A stretch of 9,153 nucleotides of DNA from an uncultured Pseudobdellovibrionaceae bacterium (GTDB taxonomy: Bacteria; Bdellovibrionota; Bdellovibrionia; Bdellovibrionales; JAMPXM01): contig CAKQVW010000103.1 in assembly GCA_934277865.1 (NCBI GenBank), positions 1 to 9,153 of the forward strand. Reading direction: 5' to 3'. Below are positions 1 to 6,162 of the stretch, piece after piece. Position 1 is the stretch's first letter. Every line of letters begins with the position of its first letter. The position numbers were made by a program, and so were the translations under genes. The notes beneath the pieces are model-generated. The model saw nothing but the letters and a program-made list of their open reading frames with translations. It did not search any database and was not told the origin of the DNA.

Positions 1-1055
1 CGAAGACACAAGTGACAGCGGAGGTGCTCAAGCGCCATCCATCACTTGAGTTGATCGGCTGCTTTTGCATTGGCACCGATCAGGTTGATCTCAAACGTGC
101 AAACGCGATGGGGATTCCGGTCTTCAATGCACCTCACTCCAACACACGAAGTGTCGCCGAACTTGTGATCGCCGAGATCGTGGCGCTTTCGCGTCAGCTT
201 GGTGATCGCAACACCAATGCCCACAAAGGAGTTTGGACAAAGTCGGCCGAAGGAGCGCACGAGGTGCGTGGCAAAACTCTTGGGATCGTGGGCTACGGAC
301 ATATCGGCAGCCAGGTGAGTGTTTTGGCCGAGGCGTTTGGCATGAAGGTGCTTTTTTACGATGTCGTGAAGAAGCTTCCTCTTGGGAACTCACAATCTGT
401 CAGCAAAATTTCTGACCTACTGAAGGCCTCAGACTTCGTCAGCCTTCATGTGCCGGACACCGTGCAAACGCGTGGCATGATTGGCACCAAAGAATTGCGC
501 GCGATGAAAAAAGGCGCTGCACTTATCAATGCCAGCCGCGGAACCGTCGTGGACATTGAGGCCCTTGCCGATTCGATTCGTTCCGGTGCACTTTCTGGTG
601 CCGCCATCGACGTCTTTCCGGAAGAGCCTGCCAGCAACAAACAAAAGTTCACAAGCCCGCTGCAGGGACTGCCAAATGTGATTCTCACACCTCACATTGG
701 TGGAAGCACCTTGGAGGCACAAGAGGCCATAGGCCTTGAAGTGGCCGCCAGCTTTATTGCGTATTTGACCAAAGGTACCACGACCGGCGCTGTGAACTTC
801 CCGATGATCGATTTGCCTCGTGTTCACGAGGGCACAAGCCGCATCATCAATGTTCACAAAAACGTTCCTGGTGTTCTTGGCGACATCAACTCGATCATCT
901 CGGAACACGGGGCCAATATTCAGGCGCAGGGATTGGCGACGGACCAGACCGTTGGCTATTTGATTACGGATGTGTCGGGTTCAAAGAGCGAAGAACTGGT
1001 CAAAGAAATCTCGCAGTTGAAGACAAGTCTTCGCACGCGCTCACTTTTGATCTGA
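1..1055 (+). CDS. serA: D-3-phosphoglycerate dehydrogenase, 5' truncated by window
   Basis: Cytoplasmic enzyme that oxidises 3-phosphoglycerate to 3-phosphohydroxypyruvate, the first step of L-serine synthesis. The frame is open from base 3 with no start before the edge; a GTG at 12 is internal. Counting that GTG as residue 1, the Rossmann motif GYGHIG is at 94-99, and catalytic Arg176, Glu205 and His228 line up at a constant offset of 64 with E. coli Arg240, Glu269 and His292, so about 61 residues are missing. The C-terminal ACT domain (from about residue 275) keeps His282, Asn284 and Asn302, matching the serine-binding His344, Asn346 and Asn364 of E. coli, so serine feedback inhibition is likely. 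E. coli-type SerA can also reduce 2-oxoglutarate to D-2-hydroxyglutarate, relevant to the dehydrogenase at 2602-3987. The last 15 bases overlap the end of the convergent gene at 1041-1343. Confidence 0.96.
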   Translation, partial: KTQVTAEVLKRHPSLELIGCFCIGTDQVDLKRANAMGIPVFNAPHSNTRSVAELVIAEIVALSRQLGDRNTNAHKGVWTKSAEGAHEVRGKTLGIVGYGHIGSQVSVLAEAFGMKVLFYDVVKKLPLGNSQSVSKISDLLKASDFVSLHVPDTVQTRGMIGTKELRAMKKGAALINASRGTVVDIEALADSIRSGALSGAAIDVFPEEPASNKQKFTSPLQGLPNVILTPHIGGSTLEAQEAIGLEVAASFIAYLTKGTTTGAVNFPMIDLPRVHEGTSRIINVHKNVPGVLGDINSIISEHGANIQAQGLATDQTVGYLITDVSGSKSEELVKEISQLKTSLRTRSLLI

Positions 1056-1343
1056 GAGCTTTTCTGACTGAGCTTCGACCTGGGCTTCGATAAGACGTTT
1101 GCGATGCTCGGTGATGGCGGTTTCAATTCGTCCGAGGGCCGCCACCAGCTTGTCGAGCTTTCGGTTTTGGCCTTCCGTGAGTTTGAGGTTCTCGCGCACG
1201 GCTTCGTCGCGAAAGGCTTCGACCAATCCGCTCGCGATGGCCAAAGGATTGGAAATGTCATGAAGGAACTCGCGACCTTCTTGGGCAAGTTCATAGAGGT
1301 TAAGGTCTGTGGCCGCTTTTTTGGGTGGTGAGGTGTCTGCCAT
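1041..1343 (-). CDS. Small phosphoacceptor (DHp)-only histidine kinase-like protein
   Basis: A 100-residue soluble protein with no signal peptide or membrane segment. After a short polar N-terminus, residues 24-45 form a helix carrying an H-box, HDISNPL at 28-34, like the HExxNPL box of histidine kinase dimerisation domains. His28 would be the phosphoacceptor. A second long charged helix (about 58-92) could complete the helical hairpin. The N, G1 and G2 boxes of the ATPase domain are absent, and the gene is too short to hold one, so it cannot phosphorylate itself. By analogy with Spo0B or ChpT it could be a phosphotransferase between receivers; this is inference. The ATG is preceded by GGGGAG 10 bases upstream, a good ribosome site. 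It is divergent from the response regulator at 1447 (103 bp apart) and overlaps serA tail to tail by 15 bp. A decayed kinase fragment is the alternative, but the good start and intact frame argue against it. Confidence 0.75.
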   Translation of the reverse strand: MADTSPPKKAATDLNLYELAQEGREFLHDISNPLAIASGLVEAFRDEAVRENLKLTEGQNRKLDKLVAALGRIETAITEHRKRLIEAQVEAQSEKLSDQK

Positions 1344-1446
1344 GGAATTGATTCTCCCCTCTTCCGTCTCAAATTCAACCGTTCCAATATGAAAGGGTTG
1401 TTAAATTCTCTTCAGCACAAGTCCAGAAAATGCCGATAAGTATCTG

Positions 1447-2049
1447 ATGCTCGAGCTTCTCGTCGTCGATGACGAACCAGAAATTCTAAACATTCTTGAA
1501 GCGGTTGCGACGGAACAACGTGTTCTCATCGACGGCGAAGCCCTCGACGTTCGCGTCACCAAAGCTGCGAATGGCCGTGAGGCTCTGGAGCTGATTCAGG
1601 CCCGCTGGTTTGATGCCGTACTTTCTGACATCAATATGCCAAAGATGAATGGCTTAGATCTCTTGGCGAATATTCGTGGACTCGGTAAAGAAGTCCCGCT
1701 GATTTTTCTGACGGCCTTTGGTGACAAAGAGCACGCGGTGCGGGCGTTGCGCCTGGGGTGTTACGACTTTCTCGATAAACCGTTTGATATGGACCGACTT
1801 CGGGACGTGCTCCATCGGGCACTGGAGAGCGGATTTCGCGGAAGAGAAATCGAACGCGAAGTCGAGTTGAGGTTAGCCAATCTGGCGTCGCTTCCAGCGG
1901 AACGCTATCGTCAATTACGCTTGGTGTTTCGTTCGATGATCTTGGTTGAAAAGTCGCGTGCCGAGAAGCAGAGCTCGTCGGCTGATGAGATTGGGACTCC
2001 GATCAATTCTCTACTAGGGCACGGTAAAAAGGCGCGTCGCGCGGCCTAA
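1447..2049 (+). CDS. Response regulator, receiver plus helical C-terminal tail (RR1)
   Basis: A 200-residue protein. The receiver domain (about 1-125) has the acidic pocket Asp8/Asp9, phosphoacceptor Asp61 in SDINMPKMNG, Thr89 and Lys111, so it should be phosphorylatable. The stretch between helix 1 and strand 2 is about eight residues longer than in a standard receiver and contains IDG at 28-30; the regulator at 2046-2594 has the same insertion. After the receiver comes a charged helical region with the segment PAERYRQLR (about 154-162), also shared with that paralogue, then a Ser/Lys/Arg-rich tail. No DNA-binding, GGDEF, EAL, HD or ATPase domain is visible, so output is probably by protein contact. 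No Shine-Dalgarno sequence precedes the ATG; the message may be leaderless. The stop codon overlaps that of the convergent paralogue. Confidence 0.9.
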   Translation: MLELLVVDDEPEILNILEAVATEQRVLIDGEALDVRVTKAANGREALELIQARWFDAVLSDINMPKMNGLDLLANIRGLGKEVPLIFLTAFGDKEHAVRALRLGCYDFLDKPFDMDRLRDVLHRALESGFRGREIEREVELRLANLASLPAERYRQLRLVFRSMILVEKSRAEKQSSSADEIGTPINSLLGHGKKARRAA

Positions 2050-2060
2050 GACTTTTTTTT
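2030..2060. terminator. Two-way intrinsic terminator inside overlapping gene ends
   Basis: A GC-rich hairpin at 2030-2047 (5' arm AGGCGCG at 2030-2036, loop TCG, 3' arm CGCGGCCT at 2040-2047 with G2043 bulged) is flanked by A5 at 2026-2030 and T8 at 2053-2060. Read leftwards, for the gene at 2046-2594, the stem is followed at once by five T. Read rightwards, for the gene at 1447-2049, it is followed by five bases and then eight T. Both genes' stop codons fall at the base of the stem, so the terminator is made of coding sequence. The T8 run also encodes lysines of the C-terminal KKKS of the leftward gene. Confidence 0.55.
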
Positions 2061-2594
2061 CGAGTCGGCTTGATTCAGCATAATTGCTCGCATGGCATTT
2101 CTGAGTTGCTCGTATCGGTCGGGCGGCATCGCCCCTGCATAACGAGCCATTTTCTTTTCGAACTCGATTTCGCTGATGCGCCGCCTGTAAGCCTTCACGA
2201 GTGCCCTCTTAACAGACTCACAAAGCATCTCTTGCTTCCAGGGCTTTTCGATCAAGTCAAAAACGCCCAGGCGCAAAGCGCGAATGGCGATGTTTTTGTC
2301 GGCGTGTCCGGAGATCAGAATCACCTTTGTCGACGGTTCCGTTTGATTCAATTGTTCGACGATTTCGAGGCCGTCCAACGCTGGCATGCGAATGTCGGAG
2401 ATCACGACGTCAAAACGTGTGGACTTGATTTTTTTTAGCGCCGTGATGCCATTGTCGGCGGATTCCAGCAAAGGTTTGATCTTGAAGCCATCAATTTCAA
2501 TTTCAATGTCGCAGAGCTGTTCGCTTACGATCTCGATGATATCGGGCTCGTCGTCGACAATCAGTATTCGAGGCTGTAGGTCTTCCGTCATCAT
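2046..2594 (-). CDS. Response regulator, receiver plus helical C-terminal tail (RR2)
   Basis: A 182-residue paralogue of the regulator at 1447-2049. The receiver (about 8-132) has Asp14/Asp15, phosphoacceptor Asp67 in SDIRMPALDG, Ser95 and Lys117. The helix 1 to strand 2 stretch is lengthened and carries IDG at 34-36 as in the paralogue. The tail contains PPDRYEQLRNAMRAIML (about 157-173), matching the paralogue's tail, and ends in KKKS. No output domain is recognised. Two ATG codons are adjacent (2594 and 2591). AGGGAG lies only 3 bases before the first and 6 before the second, so translation may begin at the second, giving 181 residues. It starts 7 bp after the stop of the D-2-hydroxyglutarate dehydrogenase and is very probably cotranscribed with it, which makes a role tied to that enzyme worth considering. 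Confidence 0.9.
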   Translation of the reverse strand: MMTEDLQPRILIVDDEPDIIEIVSEQLCDIEIEIDGFKIKPLLESADNGITALKKIKSTRFDVVISDIRMPALDGLEIVEQLNQTEPSTKVILISGHADKNIAIRALRLGVFDLIEKPWKQEMLCESVKRALVKAYRRRISEIEFEKKMARYAGAMPPDRYEQLRNAMRAIMLNQADSKKKS

Positions 2595-2601
2595 CTACTC
2601 C

Positions 2602-3987
2602 CTAGAGCATCTTGCCCGGGTTCATGATTCCGTCTGGATCAAATACGGCTTTCAGTTTTTTCATGAGAGTGATTTCCGTCTTGCTTCGTGTGTGACTGAG
2701 ATCCTCGCGCTTGACCAGGCCGACACCATGCTCGGCTGAGATCGAACCGCCCAGTCGAGAGATGATTTCGAACAGCTCGCGGTTGACGCCCTTGCAGCGC
2801 TTTAAGAACTCGTCTCGCGCCAGGCCGTCTGGTTTTAGAATGTTGATGTGCATGTTGCCATCACCAATGTGGCCAAACCACACCACGCGAAAATCTGGGT
2901 AACCGGATTTGAGTGCACGGTCGGTTTCAATGAGAAACTGAGGCACCTTGGAAACGACAACTGACACATCGTTTTTATACGGAGTAAAGACAGCCGTCGC
3001 TTCGGAAATGTCCTCACGTAGACGCCAGAACTCGCGCGCTTGCGTCTCGCTTTGTGCAATCGCGCCATCAAGGACCCAGCCCTCGGCCATGCAGGTCTCG
3101 AAGCTTTCCAAAATCGCCGCTTCCATGGAGGCATCTGTGTTTTCGACCTCGACTAGCAAGTAGTTGGGACATGCGGTGCCAAGTGGTTTGGGAAGGTGGG
3201 TGTGCTTCGTGACGGTTTCAAGTGCGATGTCAGAAAAGAATTCGAATGCTGTCAGCGGCAGCTTTGTTCGGAACTCACGATACACTTTCATCACGGCATC
3301 AAGGTCACTTAATCCCAAGATCATGACGGTGAGAGGCTTGGGAGGGGAGGTGAACTTGATCAGCGCTTCGATCACGAAACCGAGCGTGCCTTCGCTGCCG
3401 ATGAAGAGGTGGCGAAGGTCATACCCCGTCGCATTTTTTATCAGGCCATTGTTGAGCTCCAGAATCTCGCCTTCGCCGGTCACGACGGTGAGTCCCATCA
3501 CCCAATCGCGCGTCAGACCGTAGCGAAGTACTTTTACGCCACCGGCATTGGTGGCGATATTGCCGCCGATGTGGCTAGAGCCTCGAGCGGCGAAGTCCAC
3601 CGGGTAGTAGGCATTTTTTGATTTTGCATATTCTTGAAGGGCTTCTGTGACGACCCCGGCTTGAACGCGGACCGTGCGGTCCGTTTCGTTGTACTCGAGA
3701 ATCTGATTCATCTTTTCGAAGCTGACGACGACTTCGCCCTTCAGTGCGCATGCTCCTCCGCTGAGGCCGGTTCGACCACCCGATGGCACGAGTCCGATTT
3801 GGTGGGTGCGCGCCCACTTCACCAGCTGTGAGACTTCTTGTGCGTTCAGCGGAAAGACGACGGCGGAAGGTTGGATGTCGTAGTGCTTTGTCCAATCTCG
3901 GCCGTAGTGTGCCAATGAGGCGTCATCTGTCGCCAAACGGTCGGATGGAATGATCGAACTCAAATCTTTGAGAGCGTTTGTTGCCAT
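2602..3987 (-). CDS. FAD-linked D-2-hydroxyglutarate dehydrogenase
   Basis: A 461-residue flavoprotein of the VAO/PCMH family (GlcD/DLD/D2HGDH branch) that oxidises a D-2-hydroxy acid, most likely D-2-hydroxyglutarate to 2-oxoglutarate, passing electrons on through a carrier such as an electron-transfer flavoprotein. The N-terminal FAD domain shows PSGGRTGLSGG (68-78), GSSHIGGNIATNAGG (136-150) and IGSEGTLG (196-203). The C-terminal cap carries the metal-site motif GHIGDGNMH (372-380; His373, His380) and AEH (418-420; Glu419), then DPDGIMNPGK near the end. Blocks such as DWTK near residue 31, YYPVDFA near 127 and LTAFEFFSD near 245 resemble pseudomonad D2HGDH more than glycolate oxidase GlcD. 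The length fits (about 460-470). No clear Shine-Dalgarno sequence precedes the ATG; a promoter just upstream suggests a leaderless message. serA lies within 1.6 kb, as in Pseudomonas. D-lactate dehydrogenase is the main alternative. Confidence 0.88.
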   Translation of the reverse strand: MATNALKDLSSIIPSDRLATDDASLAHYGRDWTKHYDIQPSAVVFPLNAQEVSQLVKWARTHQIGLVPSGGRTGLSGGACALKGEVVVSFEKMNQILEYNETDRTVRVQAGVVTEALQEYAKSKNAYYPVDFAARGSSHIGGNIATNAGGVKVLRYGLTRDWVMGLTVVTGEGEILELNNGLIKNATGYDLRHLFIGSEGTLGFVIEALIKFTSPPKPLTVMILGLSDLDAVMKVYREFRTKLPLTAFEFFSDIALETVTKHTHLPKPLGTACPNYLLVEVENTDASMEAAILESFETCMAEGWVLDGAIAQSETQAREFWRLREDISEATAVFTPYKNDVSVVVSKVPQFLIETDRALKSGYPDFRVVWFGHIGDGNMHINILKPDGLARDEFLKRCKGVNRELFEIISRLGGSISAEHGVGLVKREDLSHTRSKTEITLMKKLKAVFDPDGIMNPGKML

Positions 3988-3993
3988 GAGCCT

Positions 3994-4022
3994 AGATTAG
4001 GCCACCTTTTGCATGAAGCCAA
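3994..4022 (-). promoter_or_regulatory. Candidate sigma70-type promoter for the dehydrogenase gene, possibly leaderless
   Basis: On the minus strand, TTGGCT (4017-4022) and TAATCT (3994-3999) are separated by exactly 17 bases. The -10 box ends 6 bases before the ATG at 3987, so transcription would begin at or next to the start codon. That agrees with the lack of a ribosome site. The 70 bp gap after the HPt gene leaves room for independent expression of the dehydrogenase and RR2. Assigned by eye, not by a scoring model. Confidence 0.4.
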
Positions 4023-4057
4023 TCGCAACCCGGTCAAATCTCGCCCGAGCGGCTGTG

Positions 4058-4438
4058 TTATGGTTTATTGCGGCCCGAATTGGTCTCGTGAATCTCGCGG
4101 GCGAGTTCGGCTAGGTAAAGGTAGTCCGAGTCATTTTCCAAATCAGGAGTTTCGCCGTTGCCGCGGATTGCGGCGATGCGCCTGAGGACATTGAGTGCGG
4201 CTGGTACAGACTCTTCGGCCGAGGTCGAGCCATTTTCTACAAGGCGCTCCGCGACGGCTCCAATCTGCGAGACCTCAGGCAGGCCGTAGGTCTTTCCCGT
4301 TCCCTTCAGTTTATGAAACTCAGTTTCGACTTCCGAGTATTTGCGCTCTTGAAACAGCTTTTCGATCGCGTCGGCACGAGCGGGTAGGGCTTCGAGATAG
4401 GTTTTTCGCAGTTCTGCCAAGACGTCATGGATGCTCAT
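4058..4438 (-). CDS. Histidine phosphotransfer (HPt) protein
   Basis: A cytoplasmic HPt-domain protein, last gene of the phosphorelay cluster. The signature HKLKGTGKTYG fits the HPt consensus HxLKGxxxxxG; the phosphoacceptor is His42 counting from the ATG at 4438. Surrounding sequence is helical, as for a four-helix HPt bundle, and about 45 residues follow the bundle (acidic, then EIHETNSGRNKP), longer than a minimal HPt. A GTG at 4447 in the same frame would add three residues, but the AGGCGG-like ribosome site is only correctly spaced (8 bases) for the ATG at 4438, so I chose the ATG. The gene lies 18 bp (9 bp from the GTG) after the kinase stop and should be in its operon. It would carry phosphate between a receiver such as that at 5785-6162 and a terminal regulator. 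Confidence 0.9.
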   Translation of the reverse strand: MSIHDVLAELRKTYLEALPARADAIEKLFQERKYSEVETEFHKLKGTGKTYGLPEVSQIGAVAERLVENGSTSAEESVPAALNVLRRIAAIRGNGETPDLENDSDYLYLAELAREIHETNSGRNKP

Positions 4439-4456
4439 CGTTGTCACCGCCTAGGA

Positions 4457-5788
4457 CTAAGCCACTTTAGCGAGTTCGCTCTCGCGCCACTTCGGGAGCG
4501 TGAACCAGAAGCTCGAACCTTTGCCTATGGAACTCTCAACGCCAATCGAACCACCGTGCTCGGCGACCAACGCTTTGGCAATCGCAAGGCCAAGGCCCGT
4601 GCCTTTCACCAAGGGATTCGCGGCGGTTGCGCCCTGACGGAACTTTTCGAAGATCAATTGTTGGTCCTCGGGCGCAATCCCGGGGCCTTGATCTTGAACG
4701 CTGACCACCAGGTCGCCGGTCTTGGCACGGCTAATCGACACTCGAACCGCGCTGCCTTTGGGGCTGAACTTGATGGCGTTAGAGACGAGGTTGGTGAGGA
4801 CCTGCTGCATGCGATCCCGGTCGATACTGACTTCGATCGATGGAATCGAGACCAACTCAAGGCGGACTTCCGCTCGCATCGCAAGTCCGGCTAGGCCCTC
4901 AAGGGTTTTTCCGCAGAACTCGTCCCACTGAACCCAGTCCAAGTTAAGCGGAAGTCCTCCGGATTCGATTTTTGCGAGATCCAGAAGATCGTTGATTAGA
5001 CGGATGAGGCGATCGGTTTCGCCTTCGGCGATCTTGATTAAACGAAGTGAGCCAACATCAAGCTTGCCGACAACGCCTGTGGCCAGCAGTGAGAGTGAGC
5101 CCTTGATGGACGTCATCGGCGTTCTAAGTTCGTGACTGGCGATGGAAAGGAATTCGGACTTGGCTTGGTCTAGACGTTTGAGTTCGTCAGTGGTGTTGAT
5201 GACCTTTTGTGCGAGCGAATTGAATGTTCGCTGCAAGTCGCCTAGTTCGGTTTCATCAGGTTGCGAGAACTGAAAACTGTAACGATCGACCAAGAAGTCG
5301 AGCATGCGACGTGACAAGCGGTTGATGGCGCGGAAGATGCGCGCATGAATCGTGAGTACAATCAAAAACAGACCAAGACCAAGAATGCCACTTGAGAGCA
5401 TCATCAGCTTTTCAAAGCGCGCTTCGATCTCCGAGCGTTTGCCACGATTTCGATTGTAATGGTCCGCTTCGACCTTCAGTGCCCGGCGAATAGAGCGACG
5501 AAGCTCGGGACGGTTTTTGGTGGCGTAAGTCGTGACGGCGTTACCGAAGGCGCGGCGGCGATCAGCCTCTTGCAGGCGATCGCGTTCGACTTGCAGGCGG
5601 CGGAACGTGTCGTCGTGATAGGGGAGATCTTCGAGAAGCAAAAGCACCGAGCGTGTTTCCAGGGATTCGTTCATCGAACGATCGTAGGCCTCGATCTCGC
5701 GCCTGGTTTCGTAAGCTTGGTAGCCGGCAAAGCCTGAGCCGCCGATCACCACCGCCGTTAAAAGGTTAAGCTGGCCGCGAATGGTCAA
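4457..5788 (-). CDS. Membrane sensor histidine kinase
   Basis: A 443-residue inner-membrane kinase. Transmembrane helix 1 is at about 7-26 and helix 2 at about 128-147, enclosing roughly 100 periplasmic residues that look helical and highly charged, like a four-helix-bundle or CHASE3 sensor. A HAMP linker follows (about 148-200), then the HisKA domain with phosphoacceptor His219 in SHELRTPM, then the ATPase domain with N-box Asn333/Asn337, G1 box DQGPGI (366-371), F-box Phe380/Phe383 and G2 box GTGLGLAI (396-403). All catalytic boxes are intact. There is no fused receiver; the neighbouring genes supply receivers and HPt as separate proteins. The start is TTG at 5788, overlapping the upstream receiver's TGA by 4 bases; AAGGGGG lies 4-5 bases before it and the next in-frame Met is residue 39, past the first membrane helix, so TTG is preferred. 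The ligand cannot be inferred. Confidence 0.95.
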   Translation of the reverse strand: MTIRGQLNLLTAVVIGGSGFAGYQAYETRREIEAYDRSMNESLETRSVLLLLEDLPYHDDTFRRLQVERDRLQEADRRRAFGNAVTTYATKNRPELRRSIRRALKVEADHYNRNRGKRSEIEARFEKLMMLSSGILGLGLFLIVLTIHARIFRAINRLSRRMLDFLVDRYSFQFSQPDETELGDLQRTFNSLAQKVINTTDELKRLDQAKSEFLSIASHELRTPMTSIKGSLSLLATGVVGKLDVGSLRLIKIAEGETDRLIRLINDLLDLAKIESGGLPLNLDWVQWDEFCGKTLEGLAGLAMRAEVRLELVSIPSIEVSIDRDRMQQVLTNLVSNAIKFSPKGSAVRVSISRAKTGDLVVSVQDQGPGIAPEDQQLIFEKFRQGATAANPLVKGTGLGLAIAKALVAEHGGSIGVESSIGKGSSFWFTLPKWRESELAKVA

Positions 5789-6162
5789 CCAGCCCCCTTG
5801 CTTGAACCGCTTAAGATGGCGTCGATGCGCTGGCAGATTTCTGTCGGTTCAAACGGTTTTGGAATGAACCCTGTTCCGAGGTTCAAAAATGCTTGCACGT
5901 CTTTTTCATCATTTTTTGCGCTGAGGAAGATGATCGGCGTTGTGACAACACCTGCCGATCGTATTTCGGCGGCTGCCTGAAGTCCGGATTTCAGCGGCAT
6001 CATGCCATCAAGAATAATAAGATCAAATGCGCGACGGGTGGCGAGGCTGACGGCCTGAGCTCCATCGGAAACCAGTTCCACGGTGTGTCCACCAATCTTT
6101 TCCAGACTGATCTGAATCACGATGGAAACTGAGGGATCATCTTCAGCTAGGAGAATATGCAT
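5785..6162 (-). CDS. Single-domain response regulator (receiver only) (RR3)
   Basis: A 125-residue stand-alone receiver, CheY/Spo0F-like in size. It has acidic pocket Asp8/Asp9, phosphoacceptor Asp52 in LDGMMPLKSG, Ser81 and Lys102, all conserved, and nothing beyond a short Gly/Ser tail. The ATG overlaps the preceding gene's TAA by one base (TAATG), with GAGGG about 7 bases upstream; its own TGA overlaps the kinase's TTG start by 4 bases. This tight coupling to the kinase suggests it is the first receiver in the relay, taking phosphate from kinase His219 and passing it to the HPt protein, as Spo0F does. A CheY-like diffusible output is the alternative. Confidence 0.93.
   Translation of the reverse strand: MHILLAEDDPSVSIVIQISLEKIGGHTVELVSDGAQAVSLATRRAFDLIILDGMMPLKSGLQAAAEIRSAGVVTTPIIFLSAKNDEKDVQAFLNLGTGFIPKPFEPTEICQRIDAILSGSSKGAG

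Noticed and set aside
429..908. A 159-residue open frame antisense to serA.
   Set aside because: It is a shadow of the conserved SerA frame, with no ribosome site or recognisable domain.
956..1387. A 143-residue minus-strand frame overlapping the phosphoacceptor-only gene.
   Set aside because: It is Ser/Pro/Arg-rich in the manner of an out-of-frame translation; the 1041-1343 frame has the H-box and a proper ribosome site.
3988..4057. A terminator after the HPt gene.
   Set aside because: The 70 bp gap holds only short GC arms (GCC/GGC) and no T run, so read-through into the dehydrogenase gene cannot be excluded.
4427..4894. A 155-residue plus-strand frame antisense to the kinase ATPase domain.
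   Set aside because: It lies opposite fully conserved kinase motifs and shows no independent coding signs.
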